From NCBI GenBank assembly GCA_026786335.1, contig JAJAYG010000436.1:1-5567 (forward strand): 5,567 bases of DNA, written 5' to 3'. The position numbers and the translations under genes were made by a program. A model generated the notes under the pieces. The model searched no databases. It saw only the letters and a program-made list of their open reading frames with translations, and was not told where the DNA came from. Positions 1-5,567 of this stretch are shown here, one piece after another (the stretch's first letter is position 1; every line of letters begins with the position of its first letter). The DNA comes from Chitinophagales bacterium (GTDB taxonomy: Bacteria; Bacteroidota; Bacteroidia; Chitinophagales; UBA10324).

Positions 1-2124
1 CACTTTTATAATGCCGGTAAAAATTCCATCATTGGTATCAATTGAAATGGATTGAATATTTACTTTGAGATCGCCCGATATTACGTTGGTGATTTTTTGC
101 ATTACACCAACATCATCTATCCCATTAATTTTTAGTGCGGTTAGAAAAGCAATTTGGTGTTGCTTGGTCCATTTAGTTCTCACAATGTTGTAGCCATACT
201 TGGCAATCGTGTTAATAGCCTTTGGGCAATTGTTTCGGTGAATCTCTACTTCTTTGTTCTTATTCACGAATCCAAAAACTTCATCACCAGGTATGGGCTT
301 GCAGCAACTCGCAAGATTGTAGTCAACCGTATCTGCTCCCTTGCCAAACATCCACAAGTTAGAGTTAGAAACCAATTTGTTCTTAATCGCAAGTTCAATA
401 TCCTGGTCATGTTTTGCAGCATCTTTGATTTCAATGTTATCACCATTGCGGGTAAAGTGGTCCATATCACTTTTCTTAAAATTACCTACCCCGATGCTGT
501 AATAAAAATCATTGGCAGAAGTAATTTTAAAAAAGTCAAGTACCTTATTGATATTGTGGGTATTGAAAGCAACTTTCTTTTCCCTGAAAATTATCTCTAA
601 TGATGTTTTACCAATTGCCATTATTCTTTTGCGCTCACCTTTCAAAACATCTTTAATCATCGACTTGGCTTTGGCTGTAACAACATGCTGCACCCAATCA
701 TCAGCAGGTTTTTGTTTTTTCGATGTGAGTATTTCAACCTGGTCGCCGTTTCTTAATTTGTAACTGATGGGTTCAATCTTGTGATTCACCTTAGCACCAA
801 TGCAGCGTTTACCAATATCACTGTGAATTTCAAAAGCAAAATCCAACACCGATGATTTTGCAGGAAGAATTTTTAATTCTCCTTTGGGAGTAAAAACATA
901 AATCTCTTCATCAAATAAATTCAGTTTAAAGTCATCAATAAAATCGAGCGTGTTTGTTTCAGGATTTTCCAGAACTTCTCTTATTCTTTTCAGCCAATCA
1001 TCAACAGCGGTATCAGCAAACTCTTTGTCTTTTTCTTTATACTTAAAATGAGCCGCATAACCTTTCTCTGCAATTTCATTCATGCGCTCACTTCTTATCT
1101 GAACTTCTACCCACTTGCCATCATTACTCATTAAAGTGGTGTGTAATGCTTCATAGCTGTTTGCTTTCGGTGTCGAAATCCAGTCACGCAACCGATCGGG
1201 ATTCGGGCGATATATATCTGATACAATGGAATACACCCGCCAGCAAGCCGACTTTTCATGTTTAATATCTGCTTTAACAATGATTCTGATTGCAAACTTA
1301 TCAAACACTTCATCGAAAGGAATTCCTTGCTCTCGCATTTTTCTCCAGATGGAGTGAATTGATTTGAGTCTTCCATTAATGTCATATTGCAAACCTGCAG
1401 CATCAAGTTTTTCTTTAATTGGTTTTATAAACTCATTAACAAAATGCTCGCGTTCTTTTTTCGATTCTTTGATTTTGTTGGAAATATCATTGTAGATCTT
1501 TGGCTCGCTGTATTTCATTGAAAGATCTTCCAGTTCACTTTTTATTTCATACAAACCAAGGCGGTGTGCGAGCGGAACATAGAGGTAGATTGTTTCCGAA
1601 GCAATCTTAATTTGTTTAGGTCGCGGCATTGATTCCATGGTTCTCATGTTGTGCAGCCGATCCGCCAATTTGATCAAAATCACTCTAACATCTTTAGAAA
1701 GAGTGAGCATGATCTTTCGAATATTTTCAGCTTGAATAAAACCGTGTACATCAAAAATCACTGAGATCTTAGTTAACCCGTCAATTATTTCTGCTGTGGC
1801 TTTTCCAAACTCACGCTCAATATCAGGTAAGGTAACCTCAGTGTCTTCAACGGTATCATGAAGCAAAGCACATATTACACCAATGGCTCCCAAGCCAATT
1901 TCACTCGCCACCAACTGTGAAACTGCAAGTGGGTGAAGTATGTAAGGCTCTCCTGACTTTCGTCTTTGATTTCTGTGAGCATCATAAGCAATTTCAAAAG
2001 CGAGGCGAATTAATTTTTTATCCCCTTTTTGCAGCTGAGGTTTTAGCGAAGCAAGCAGGTTTCTGTATTGCTTAACTATTTCTTTATTCTCCTGCTCTGT
2101 TATAGCTGTTACCGATTCTTCCAT
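1..2124 (-). CDS. rel: Bifunctional (p)ppGpp synthetase/hydrolase, RelA/SpoT (Rel) family, 3' end cut by the window
   Basis: Cytoplasmic enzyme that makes (p)ppGpp from ATP and GDP/GTP and hydrolyses it again, controlling the stringent response. Reading the minus strand from ATG at 2124 gives 708 codons with no stop or frameshift, running off the left edge. HD hydrolase domain: H64 (ILHPLAV), H89-D90 with E93-D94 (HDTVEDT) and D155 (DRLHNMRT), so hydrolase residues are present. Synthetase domain: R252 in GRLKSIHSIWRKM, D275 in FDKFAIRI, Y/H of SYEALHTT, and E340 in VEVQIRSE, so synthetase residues are present too. TGS domain about 407-466, helical region to about 590, zinc-finger-like CC...H...C (C607, C608, H629, C633), then the ACT domain from about 662, of which perhaps 25-30 residues are missing. 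No in-frame ATG lies upstream before the stop at 2206-2208, which fixes the start. Could equally be labelled relA or spoT; both activities appear intact, hence rel. Confidence 0.96.
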   Translation of the reverse strand, partial: MEESVTAITEQENKEIVKQYRNLLASLKPQLQKGDKKLIRLAFEIAYDAHRNQRRKSGEPYILHPLAVSQLVASEIGLGAIGVICALLHDTVEDTEVTLPDIEREFGKATAEIIDGLTKISVIFDVHGFIQAENIRKIMLTLSKDVRVILIKLADRLHNMRTMESMPRPKQIKIASETIYLYVPLAHRLGLYEIKSELEDLSMKYSEPKIYNDISNKIKESKKEREHFVNEFIKPIKEKLDAAGLQYDINGRLKSIHSIWRKMREQGIPFDEVFDKFAIRIIVKADIKHEKSACWRVYSIVSDIYRPNPDRLRDWISTPKANSYEALHTTLMSNDGKWVEVQIRSERMNEIAEKGYAAHFKYKEKDKEFADTAVDDWLKRIREVLENPETNTLDFIDDFKLNLFDEEIYVFTPKGELKILPAKSSVLDFAFEIHSDIGKRCIGAKVNHKIEPISYKLRNGDQVEILTSKKQKPADDWVQHVVTAKAKSMIKDVLKGERKRIMAIGKTSLEIIFREKKVAFNTHNINKVLDFFKITSANDFYYSIGVGNFKKSDMDHFTRNGDNIEIKDAAKHDQDIELAIKNKLVSNSNLWMFGKGADTVDYNLASCCKPIPGDEVFGFVNKNKEVEIHRNNCPKAINTIAKYGYNIVRTKWTKQHQIAFLTALKINGIDDVGVMQKITNVISGDLKVNIQSISIDTNDGIFTGIIKV

Positions 2125-2325
2125 CTTTAATAAGTTACCGCAATAGTGCTTCCACAGCAATATTAATTGAAACACTTGTGCTTGTTTTGTTTTTTTAAGA
2201 AAAATTTATTTGTAAAAATTTGTGGTGCAGAATATAAGTTTAAGAATAAAGTCTTTATTTTATATCAAAATAAATTGTTTCTTTGATGCCTAACCAAATA
2301 ATAATTTAAAGCTATCCATTCGATT
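2125..2325. promoter_or_regulatory. Divergent intergenic region between rel and the response regulator
   Basis: 201 nt of very AT-rich DNA between two genes transcribed away from each other, so it should hold both promoters. No perfect TAnnTTTG element is seen on either strand. The best plus-strand candidate is TAAGTTTA (2235-2242, last base off consensus) with TTTG at 2209-2212 upstream, a 22-nt spacer. On the minus strand TAAATTTT (2208-2201) is one base off, but no -33 partner was found. Neither gene has a recognisable Shine-Dalgarno sequence. Promoter assignments here are guesses; the divergent arrangement itself is certain. Confidence 0.4.
2245..2274. repeat. Two overlapping AT-only inverted repeats upstream of the response regulator
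   Basis: First repeat: AATAAAG (2245-2251), one base T, CTTTATT (2253-2259), a perfect 7-bp dyad. Second repeat: TTTATTTT (2254-2261), spacer ATATC, AAAATAAA (2267-2274), a perfect 8-bp dyad. They share the TTTATT arm, so only one can pair at a time. The first has a 1-nt centre, which suits a dimeric-protein operator better than a hairpin. The second could form a weak AU hairpin in the leader. Base composition this skewed makes chance dyads likely, so function is unproven. Confidence 0.45.
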
Positions 2326-2994
2326 ATGTCCAGTACAAAAGGAAAAATAAAAATTGTTATTGCCGATGATCATTTCATTTTTATTGAAGGCATTAAAGCT
2401 TTGTTAAAAGATATTAATGAAGTAAGTATGGCAGGCGAAGCTGCAGATGGTGAGCAATTGCTGGAGATACTTAAATCAAAAGATGTTGATGTTGTTTTAA
2501 TGGATGTTAATATGCCAAAAGTTAATGGCATTGAAGCAACAAAAGCTATCATGAGCAATTTTCCAAAAGTTAAAGTGATAGGTTTAACGATGCATGAAGA
2601 TTCAAAATCAATTTTAGATATGATGAAAGCCGGAGCTTCGGGATATTTACTAAAGACCACAGGAAGATCTGAACTTCTTTCAGCTATAACAAAAGTTAAT
2701 AACGGTGAAAGGTATTTGAGCAATGAAGTTTCGATGAAATTAATTGATCGAATGCTCGACAATAAATCGGAACCAGTTCAAAGTGCAGACGTAAGGCACC
2801 CTAATATCACCAAGCGCGAACTTGAGATTGTAAAACTTATTGCGCAGGAAATGACCAATGAGCAAATAGCCAAACATTTAAATAATAGCCCCATGACTAT
2901 TATTACGCACCGTAAAAACCTCTTAAGAAAGATCGGTGTTAAGAATACCGCAGGTCTAATTAAGTATGCTGTGCAAAATGGCCTTGTTGATTAA
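2326..2994 (+). CDS. Two-component response regulator, NarL/FixJ type with LuxR HTH
   Basis: A 222-residue transcription factor with a phosphorylatable receiver and a DNA-binding output domain. Receiver about 8-125: acidic pair D14-D15, phosphoacceptor D60 in VVLMDVNMP, switch T88, and K110 in GYLLK, so the full phosphorylation set is present. A linker around 140-158 leads to a LuxR-type helix-turn-helix about 160-222: TKRELEIVKLIAQEMTNEQI, then the recognition region near 188-200 (SPMTIITHRKNLL) and KIGVKNTAGLIKYAV. The length matches the family. No histidine kinase is in the window, so partner and target genes are unknown. It is divergent from rel, and the region between them carries overlapping dyads that could be an autoregulatory site (inference). 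The ATG at 2326 puts the receiver's first strand at the usual distance. Family call is sure; the specific regulon is not known. Confidence 0.95.
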   Translation: MSSTKGKIKIVIADDHFIFIEGIKALLKDINEVSMAGEAADGEQLLEILKSKDVDVVLMDVNMPKVNGIEATKAIMSNFPKVKVIGLTMHEDSKSILDMMKAGASGYLLKTTGRSELLSAITKVNNGERYLSNEVSMKLIDRMLDNKSEPVQSADVRHPNITKRELEIVKLIAQEMTNEQIAKHLNNSPMTIITHRKNLLRKIGVKNTAGLIKYAVQNGLVD

Positions 2995-2997
2995 AGA

Positions 2998-3021
2998 TTT
3001 CCCCTTCTTTCTTTTTCTTTT
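2998..3021 (+). other. Pure pyrimidine tract after the response regulator
   Basis: Twenty-four consecutive pyrimidines start 4 nt after the stop codon of the response regulator. No GC hairpin precedes them, so this is not a standard intrinsic terminator. It may still weaken elongation or bind a Rho-like factor (Rho prefers C-rich, G-poor RNA). No better terminator for the gene was found. Confidence 0.35.
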
Positions 3022-3075
3022 ATTTGGATGTTGAAAAATAATTTGCGGTAAAAGTTTGGTTTAAACATAATAGCT

Positions 3076-3093
3076 AACTACTTTTGGGTAGTT
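3076..3093 (+). repeat. Small inverted repeat (AACTAC/GTAGTT)
   Basis: AACTAC (3076-3081), loop TTTTGG, GTAGTT (3088-3093): a perfect 6-bp stem with a 6-nt loop. It lies 10 nt before the closing helix of the candidate RNA. It is flanked by two copies of TTTAAA (3060-3065, 3092-3097), which could instead pair with each other (TTTAAAC with GTTTAAA). No T-run follows directly, so it is not a convincing terminator. It could be the end of the regulator mRNA or the 5' part of the downstream RNA. Confidence 0.35.
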
Positions 3094-3102
3094 TAAATTA
3101 GT

Positions 3103-3206
3103 AAGCCGCTCAACGATTTCCGAAAGTCCGGTTGGTTTTTTGGTGTTTAACCTTCTGGCGTTGTTCTGACACAATTTCCCCTCGGCTGTTTGAGCGGCTT
3201 TTCTTT
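3103..3206 (+). ncRNA. Candidate structured small RNA with an 11-bp closing helix
   Basis: AAGCCGCTCAA (3103-3113) pairs perfectly with TTGAGCGGCTT (3190-3200), enclosing 76 nt, in a region with no convincing gene. Inside, a compatible set of helices can be drawn by eye: CCGA 3120-3123 with TCGG 3182-3185; a hairpin CCGG 3128-3131 with CTGG 3155-3158 (one G-U), continued by GGTT 3134-3137 with AACC 3149-3152 across a 2x2 TT loop; and TTGT 3161-3164 with ACAA 3171-3174. The 3' arm runs straight into TTCTTTTTCT, as at the end of an RNA finishing with a terminator stem, which favours the plus strand. Size and single long closing stem resemble compact 6S-type RNAs known in Bacteroidota, but I cannot confirm a family. 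The ends are approximate. Confidence 0.55.
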
Positions 3207-3255
3207 TTCTCTCTATTAAATTTTTAATTCCTGCCTTTTTCATTTTTTCATTGCA

Positions 3256-3263
3256 TAGATTTG
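3256..3263 (+). promoter_or_regulatory. Bacteroidota -7 promoter element of the tRNA-Leu gene
   Basis: TAGATTTG is an exact match to the Bacteroidota housekeeping -7 consensus TAnnTTTG. It ends 9 nt before the first base of the tRNA, so transcription would begin about 3-5 nt upstream of the mature 5' end. The -33 region (about 3229-3238) lacks a clear TTG and is only T-rich. This is the only perfect -7 match I found in the intergenic parts of the window. Confidence 0.7.
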
Positions 3264-3272
3264 CAGCCCTTT

Positions 3273-3354
3273 GCGGATATGGCGTAATTGGTAGCCGCGA
3301 TAGACTTAGGATCTATTGCCGAAAGGCGTGGGGGTTCGAGTCCCTTTATCCGCA
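3273..3354 (+). tRNA. tRNA-Leu (anticodon UAG)
   Basis: Class II tRNA that folds fully by eye. Acceptor stem GCGGATA (3273-3279) with TATCCGC (3347-3353) and discriminator A3354. D stem GCG/CGC with TTGGT in the loop. Anticodon stem ATAGA (3300-3304) with TCTAT (3312-3316), loop CTTAGGA, anticodon TAG at 3307-3309, reading CUN leucine codons. The long variable arm has GCC/GGC closed by a GAAA tetraloop (3318-3327). T stem GGGGG (3330-3334) with CCCTT (3342-3346) includes two G-U pairs; T loop is TTCGAGT. The CCA end is not encoded, so it must be added after transcription. A run of six T (3360-3365) follows 5 nt later. The trigger-factor gene starts 65 nt downstream on the same strand. Confidence 0.97.
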
Positions 3355-3369
3355 CTCGATTTTTTAACT

Positions 3370-3392
3370 AAAAAACTGCGATGCTATCGCAG
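3370..3392 (-). terminator. Minus-strand intrinsic-terminator-like hairpin
   Basis: Read on the minus strand, CTGCGAT, loop AGC, ATCGCAG (3392 to 3376) is a perfect 7-bp GC-containing stem followed at once by six T (3375-3370), the textbook form of an intrinsic terminator. No minus-strand gene lies to its right within the window, so what it would terminate is unclear. On the plus strand the same DNA is a leader hairpin of tig and has no T-run after it. Confidence 0.5.
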
Positions 3393-3400
3393 GCATTGCA
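3376..3400 (+). promoter_or_regulatory. Alternative hairpins in the leader of tig
   Basis: Two mutually exclusive stems share the same 5' arm. Stem A: CTGCGAT (3376-3382), loop GCT, ATCGCAG (3386-3392), 7 perfect pairs. Stem B: TGCGATGC (3377-3384), loop TATCGCAG, GCATTGCA (3393-3400), 8 pairs with one G-U. Stem B ends 20 nt before the GTG start of tig. The arrangement is like an attenuator or translational switch, but no regulator or ligand site is recognisable, and no independent TAnnTTTG promoter lies in this leader. Confidence 0.4.
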
Positions 3401-3419
3401 AACTTAAAACAAAACAAGA

Positions 3420-4766
3420 GTGAACATTACACAAGAACATGTAGCAGACAATCATTATAAGTTATTAGTCGACATTGACCCTCAGGATTATTTGAGTAAG
3501 GTTGATGAAGAAATAAAATCACTCAGCAAAAAAATTGCAATTGATGGATTTCGGCCCGGCAAAGTTCCTGCGGGTATTGCAAGAAAAATGTATGGAAATA
3601 GTGTTCTTGCCGAAGAACTCAATAAACTACTTTCAGATTCGGTAAACAATTTTATCAAAGAAAAAGAACTTAAAGTTATCGGCCAGCCATTGCCATTCAC
3701 TGCGAAATCGCAAAGCATTGATATTAAAAACCCTACAGTTTATACGTTTGGTTTTGAAGTGGGCACTTTTCCCGATTTTGAGCTTCCTGCCATTGAAGGA
3801 AAATCTTTCACCAGAAAAACATTGGAGGTAAGCGATGAAAAAATAAATGAAGAAATCGAACGTCTTAGATTGAGACAGGGAAAACGAGAATATCCCGAAG
3901 CTTCAATTGATTTCGATGTTTTAATAGGTGATTGGAAAGAATTGGATGAGCAGGGAAACCTTAAAGAAGATGGAATCAGCGGCGCATCCTCATTCTCATT
4001 AAAACTTGTTAAAGATGATGTTTCAAAAAATATTTTGTTGAATTTGAAAAAGGAAGAATCAACTGATTTGAATATTAAAGCAGCGTTTGGTAATGATGAT
4101 GAATTAATTATTCATCATATACTTCATACCGATCATCACAAGGCTGAAAATATGAATGATCGGTTTCGATTCAACCTTAAAAATATTGTTAGAGTAGAAA
4201 AGGCAGAGTTGAATAAAGAATTTTTTGATAAAGTTTATGGGGAAGGAAAAGTTGCTGATGAAAACCAGATGAAGGAAAAAATTAGAGAAGACCTTTATAG
4301 TGAATACAATAATTTTTCTTTTTCAAAATTAGATCGCGAAATTCAGGATTACTTATTGGCAGAAACAAAAATGAAATTACCGGTTGATTTTTTATTCAGG
4401 CTTATGAATGAAACCCGGGAAAAAGACAAGCCTGAAATGAATGACCAGCAACTTGCTCAATCAATTGAGCAAATTAAGTGGGATTTAATTTTTGAACAGC
4501 TTGCAAAAAATTACGATATTCAGGTGACTGATGATGAAATGAAGAATGAAGCAAAGAAAGATGTGATCAGTTATTTTGGTGATGCATCTTATTTCGATCA
4601 AAATCCCGGATCACTTGACAACATTATTGATTCAGTATTAAAAGAGCCAAACAGTTCATCGAGACTTAGAGCAAAAGTGCTGAATGAAAAACTCTTTGTT
4701 GTGTTAAGAGAAAAAGTTTTGATTGAAGAAAGGAAAGTTGAAGAGCATGAATTTTTCCACCACTAA
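3420..4766 (+). CDS. tig: Trigger factor, ribosome-associated chaperone
   Basis: Binds at the ribosome exit tunnel and shields nascent chains. The 448-residue product (E. coli 432) shows the N-terminal ribosome-binding domain with the signature GFRPGKVP (43-50) followed by RKMYG. A middle segment (about 160-258) sits where the FKBP-like prolyl isomerase domain belongs, but the usual IPGFE-type motif is not visible, so isomerase activity is doubtful. The C-terminal SurA-like helical chaperone domain (about 262-448) contains NKEFFDKVYGEG, KLPVDFLFRLMNE and a His/Glu-rich tail. The start is GTG at 3420: a TAA lies in frame at 3405-3407, no ATG precedes the conserved start, and the first residues (MNITQEH) fit Bacteroidota trigger factors. 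No Shine-Dalgarno is seen. clpP begins 15 nt after the stop, so the two are almost surely one transcript. The promoter may be the tRNA-Leu one upstream. Confidence 0.95.
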   Translation: MNITQEHVADNHYKLLVDIDPQDYLSKVDEEIKSLSKKIAIDGFRPGKVPAGIARKMYGNSVLAEELNKLLSDSVNNFIKEKELKVIGQPLPFTAKSQSIDIKNPTVYTFGFEVGTFPDFELPAIEGKSFTRKTLEVSDEKINEEIERLRLRQGKREYPEASIDFDVLIGDWKELDEQGNLKEDGISGASSFSLKLVKDDVSKNILLNLKKEESTDLNIKAAFGNDDELIIHHILHTDHHKAENMNDRFRFNLKNIVRVEKAELNKEFFDKVYGEGKVADENQMKEKIREDLYSEYNNFSFSKLDREIQDYLLAETKMKLPVDFLFRLMNETREKDKPEMNDQQLAQSIEQIKWDLIFEQLAKNYDIQVTDDEMKNEAKKDVISYFGDASYFDQNPGSLDNIIDSVLKEPNSSSRLRAKVLNEKLFVVLREKVLIEERKVEEHEFFHH

Positions 4767-4781
4767 AAAAATAATATCAAA

Positions 4782-5480
4782 ATGAATAACAATGAATTTA
4801 TGAAGTATGCGGTTAAGCACCGCGGTATGAGCAGCATGCATTTAGAAGGAATTCTTAAGCGAAACATCACCGCGCTCACGCCATATATTATTGAAGAGCG
4901 CCCCATGAATGTTGCAGAGCTTGATGTGTTCTCACGCTTAATGATGGATCGCATAATTTTTTTGGGAGATCCCATCAATGATTATGTTGCCAATGTAATT
5001 CAGGCTCAATTGCTTTTTCTTGATAGCGTTGATGCCAAGCGTGACATACAGATTTATGTAAACAGCCCTGGTGGTTCGGTATATGCGGGCTTGGGCATTT
5101 ACGATACCATGCAATATATTAATGCTGATGTAGCAATGATCTGTACCGGAATTGCAGCTTCGATGGCAGCCGTATTATTATGTGCAGGTGCAAAAGGAAA
5201 ACGCACTGCACTTAAACATGCAAGAGTTATGATTCACCAGCCAATGGGCGGTGCCGAAGGACAGGCAAGTGATATTGAAATTGTAGCGCGCGAGATTATG
5301 AAAATGAAAAAAGAATTGTATGAGATCATTGCTCTTCACTCAGGTCAACCGTTTGAGAAAGTTGAAAAAGACGGAGACAGAGATTACTGGATGATGGCTG
5401 ATGAAGCAAAGGAATATGGAATGATCGATGAAGTGCTGGTTCGCAATAAAGATCGCAAACTGGATACTCCAAAAAAATAA
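4782..5480 (+). CDS. clpP: ATP-dependent Clp protease proteolytic subunit
   Basis: Serine protease that assembles as a barrel of two heptamers and degrades proteins fed in by Clp ATPases in the cytoplasm. All catalytic residues are visible: S127 in GIAASMAAVLL, H152 in VMIHQPMGG and D201 in GDRDYWM. Other family marks are DRIIFLGDPI (56-65), YVNSPGGSVYAGLGIYDTMQ (92-111, including the oxyanion-region glycines) and the end EYGMIDEVL. At 232 residues it is about 25 longer than the E. coli protein, mainly at the N-terminus: roughly 30 residues precede LTPYIIEERP and may be a propeptide. In-frame Met7 and Met16 are possible alternative starts. It follows tig by 15 nt in an AT-rich spacer with no Shine-Dalgarno, matching the widespread tig-clpP-clpX order. 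The terminator 21 nt downstream suggests the operon ends here or that clpX has its own promoter. Confidence 0.97.
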   Translation: MNNNEFMKYAVKHRGMSSMHLEGILKRNITALTPYIIEERPMNVAELDVFSRLMMDRIIFLGDPINDYVANVIQAQLLFLDSVDAKRDIQIYVNSPGGSVYAGLGIYDTMQYINADVAMICTGIAASMAAVLLCAGAKGKRTALKHARVMIHQPMGGAEGQASDIEIVAREIMKMKKELYEIIALHSGQPFEKVEKDGDRDYWMMADEAKEYGMIDEVLVRNKDRKLDTPKK

Positions 5481-5500
5481 TTTTATTTCTCATAATTTTG

Positions 5501-5529
5501 GAAGTGAAATAATTTGAGTTCACTTTTTT
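5501..5529 (+). terminator. Intrinsic terminator after clpP
   Basis: AAGTGAA (5502-5508) pairs with TTCACTT (5519-5525); a G-U pair (5501 with 5526) extends it to 8 bp. The loop is 10 nt, and the 3' arm runs into a T tract (5524-5529). It starts 21 nt past the clpP stop codon. The stem is short and AU-rich, so termination may be partial. The last bases of the window (ATG at 5564-5566) could open the next gene, but one codon cannot support a call. Confidence 0.65.
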
Positions 5530-5567
5530 AAAAGCAGTGCACAAACAATTGCAATCAAACATAATGC

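Noticed and set aside
154..600. Plus-strand 148-codon frame
   Set aside because: It lies antisense inside the rel coding region, which shows conserved zinc-finger and linker motifs on the other strand; no domain is visible in this frame.
512..763. Plus-strand 83-codon frame
   Set aside because: Antisense shadow of the TGS/helical part of rel; hydrophobic composition reflects the complement of Lys/Glu codons.
1131..1406. Minus-strand 91-codon frame inside rel
   Set aside because: Same strand as rel but another frame, across the conserved synthetase active site; no frameshift exists in rel here, so it is not a gene.
2370..2762. Minus-strand 130-codon frame
   Set aside because: Complement of the receiver domain of the response regulator, which has all catalytic residues in its own frame.
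3215..3228. AT-only palindrome (ATTAAA, TT, TTTAAT) upstream of the tRNA
   Set aside because: Short, only A and T, with a 2-nt loop; expected by chance in this composition and not at promoter spacing from the -7 element.
3061..3243. Minus-strand 60-codon frame in the response-regulator/tRNA gap
   Set aside because: It is Lys/Arg/Asn-rich, matches no family I recognise, and has no ribosome binding site. Much of it is the complement of the inverted repeat and T-rich tail of the candidate RNA. It could be a small protein, but structure explains the region better.
3488..3718. Minus-strand 76-codon frame
   Set aside because: Complement of the trigger-factor ribosome-binding domain.
4763..4978. 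Minus-strand 71-codon frame
   Set aside because: Complement of the start of clpP; no family features.
5326..5562. Minus-strand 78-codon frame over the end of clpP
   Set aside because: Mostly the complement of the clpP 3' end and of its terminator hairpin; no motif.
5564..5567. ATG at the right edge as the start of clpX
   Set aside because: Gene order makes clpX plausible downstream, but a single codon cannot be assigned.

Overview
The window looks like chromosomal DNA of a Bacteroidota bacterium, probably of the Chitinophagales/Sphingobacteriales kind. This is inferred from AT-rich DNA, AT-rich leaders without Shine-Dalgarno motifs, a perfect Bacteroidota-type -7 promoter element (TAnnTTTG) just before the tRNA, and proteins that read like Bacteroidota versions of their families. 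No mobile element, CRISPR array or transferred island is visible; the protein genes are core genes.

Layout: the minus strand from 2124 down to the left edge carries a bifunctional (p)ppGpp synthetase/hydrolase (Rel/SpoT type). It is open across all 708 codons present and is cut by the window edge inside its C-terminal ACT domain. A 201-nt AT-rich divergent region with two overlapping inverted repeats separates it from a plus-strand NarL/LuxR-type response regulator (2326-2994). Next comes a 278-nt gap without a convincing protein gene. It holds a strong candidate structured RNA (perfect 11-bp closing helix, 3103-3113 with 3190-3200, followed by a T-rich tail) and the promoter of a tRNA-Leu(UAG) gene (3273-3354). 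A 65-nt leader with two mutually exclusive hairpins precedes trigger factor (tig, GTG start, 3420-4766). clpP follows after 15 nt (4782-5480), and an intrinsic terminator closes the pair.

How it works together: tig and clpP form a protein-quality-control operon, with a ribosome-bound chaperone followed by the proteolytic core that works with Clp ATPases. The usual next gene, clpX, would lie beyond the right edge. Rel makes and degrades the starvation alarmone, and the orphan response regulator transcribed away from it has no kinase partner in view. The most interesting material is non-coding: the candidate RNA between the regulator and the tRNA, and the switch-like leader of tig. The proteins themselves are ordinary, apart from the GTG start and the missing prolyl-isomerase signature in trigger factor.
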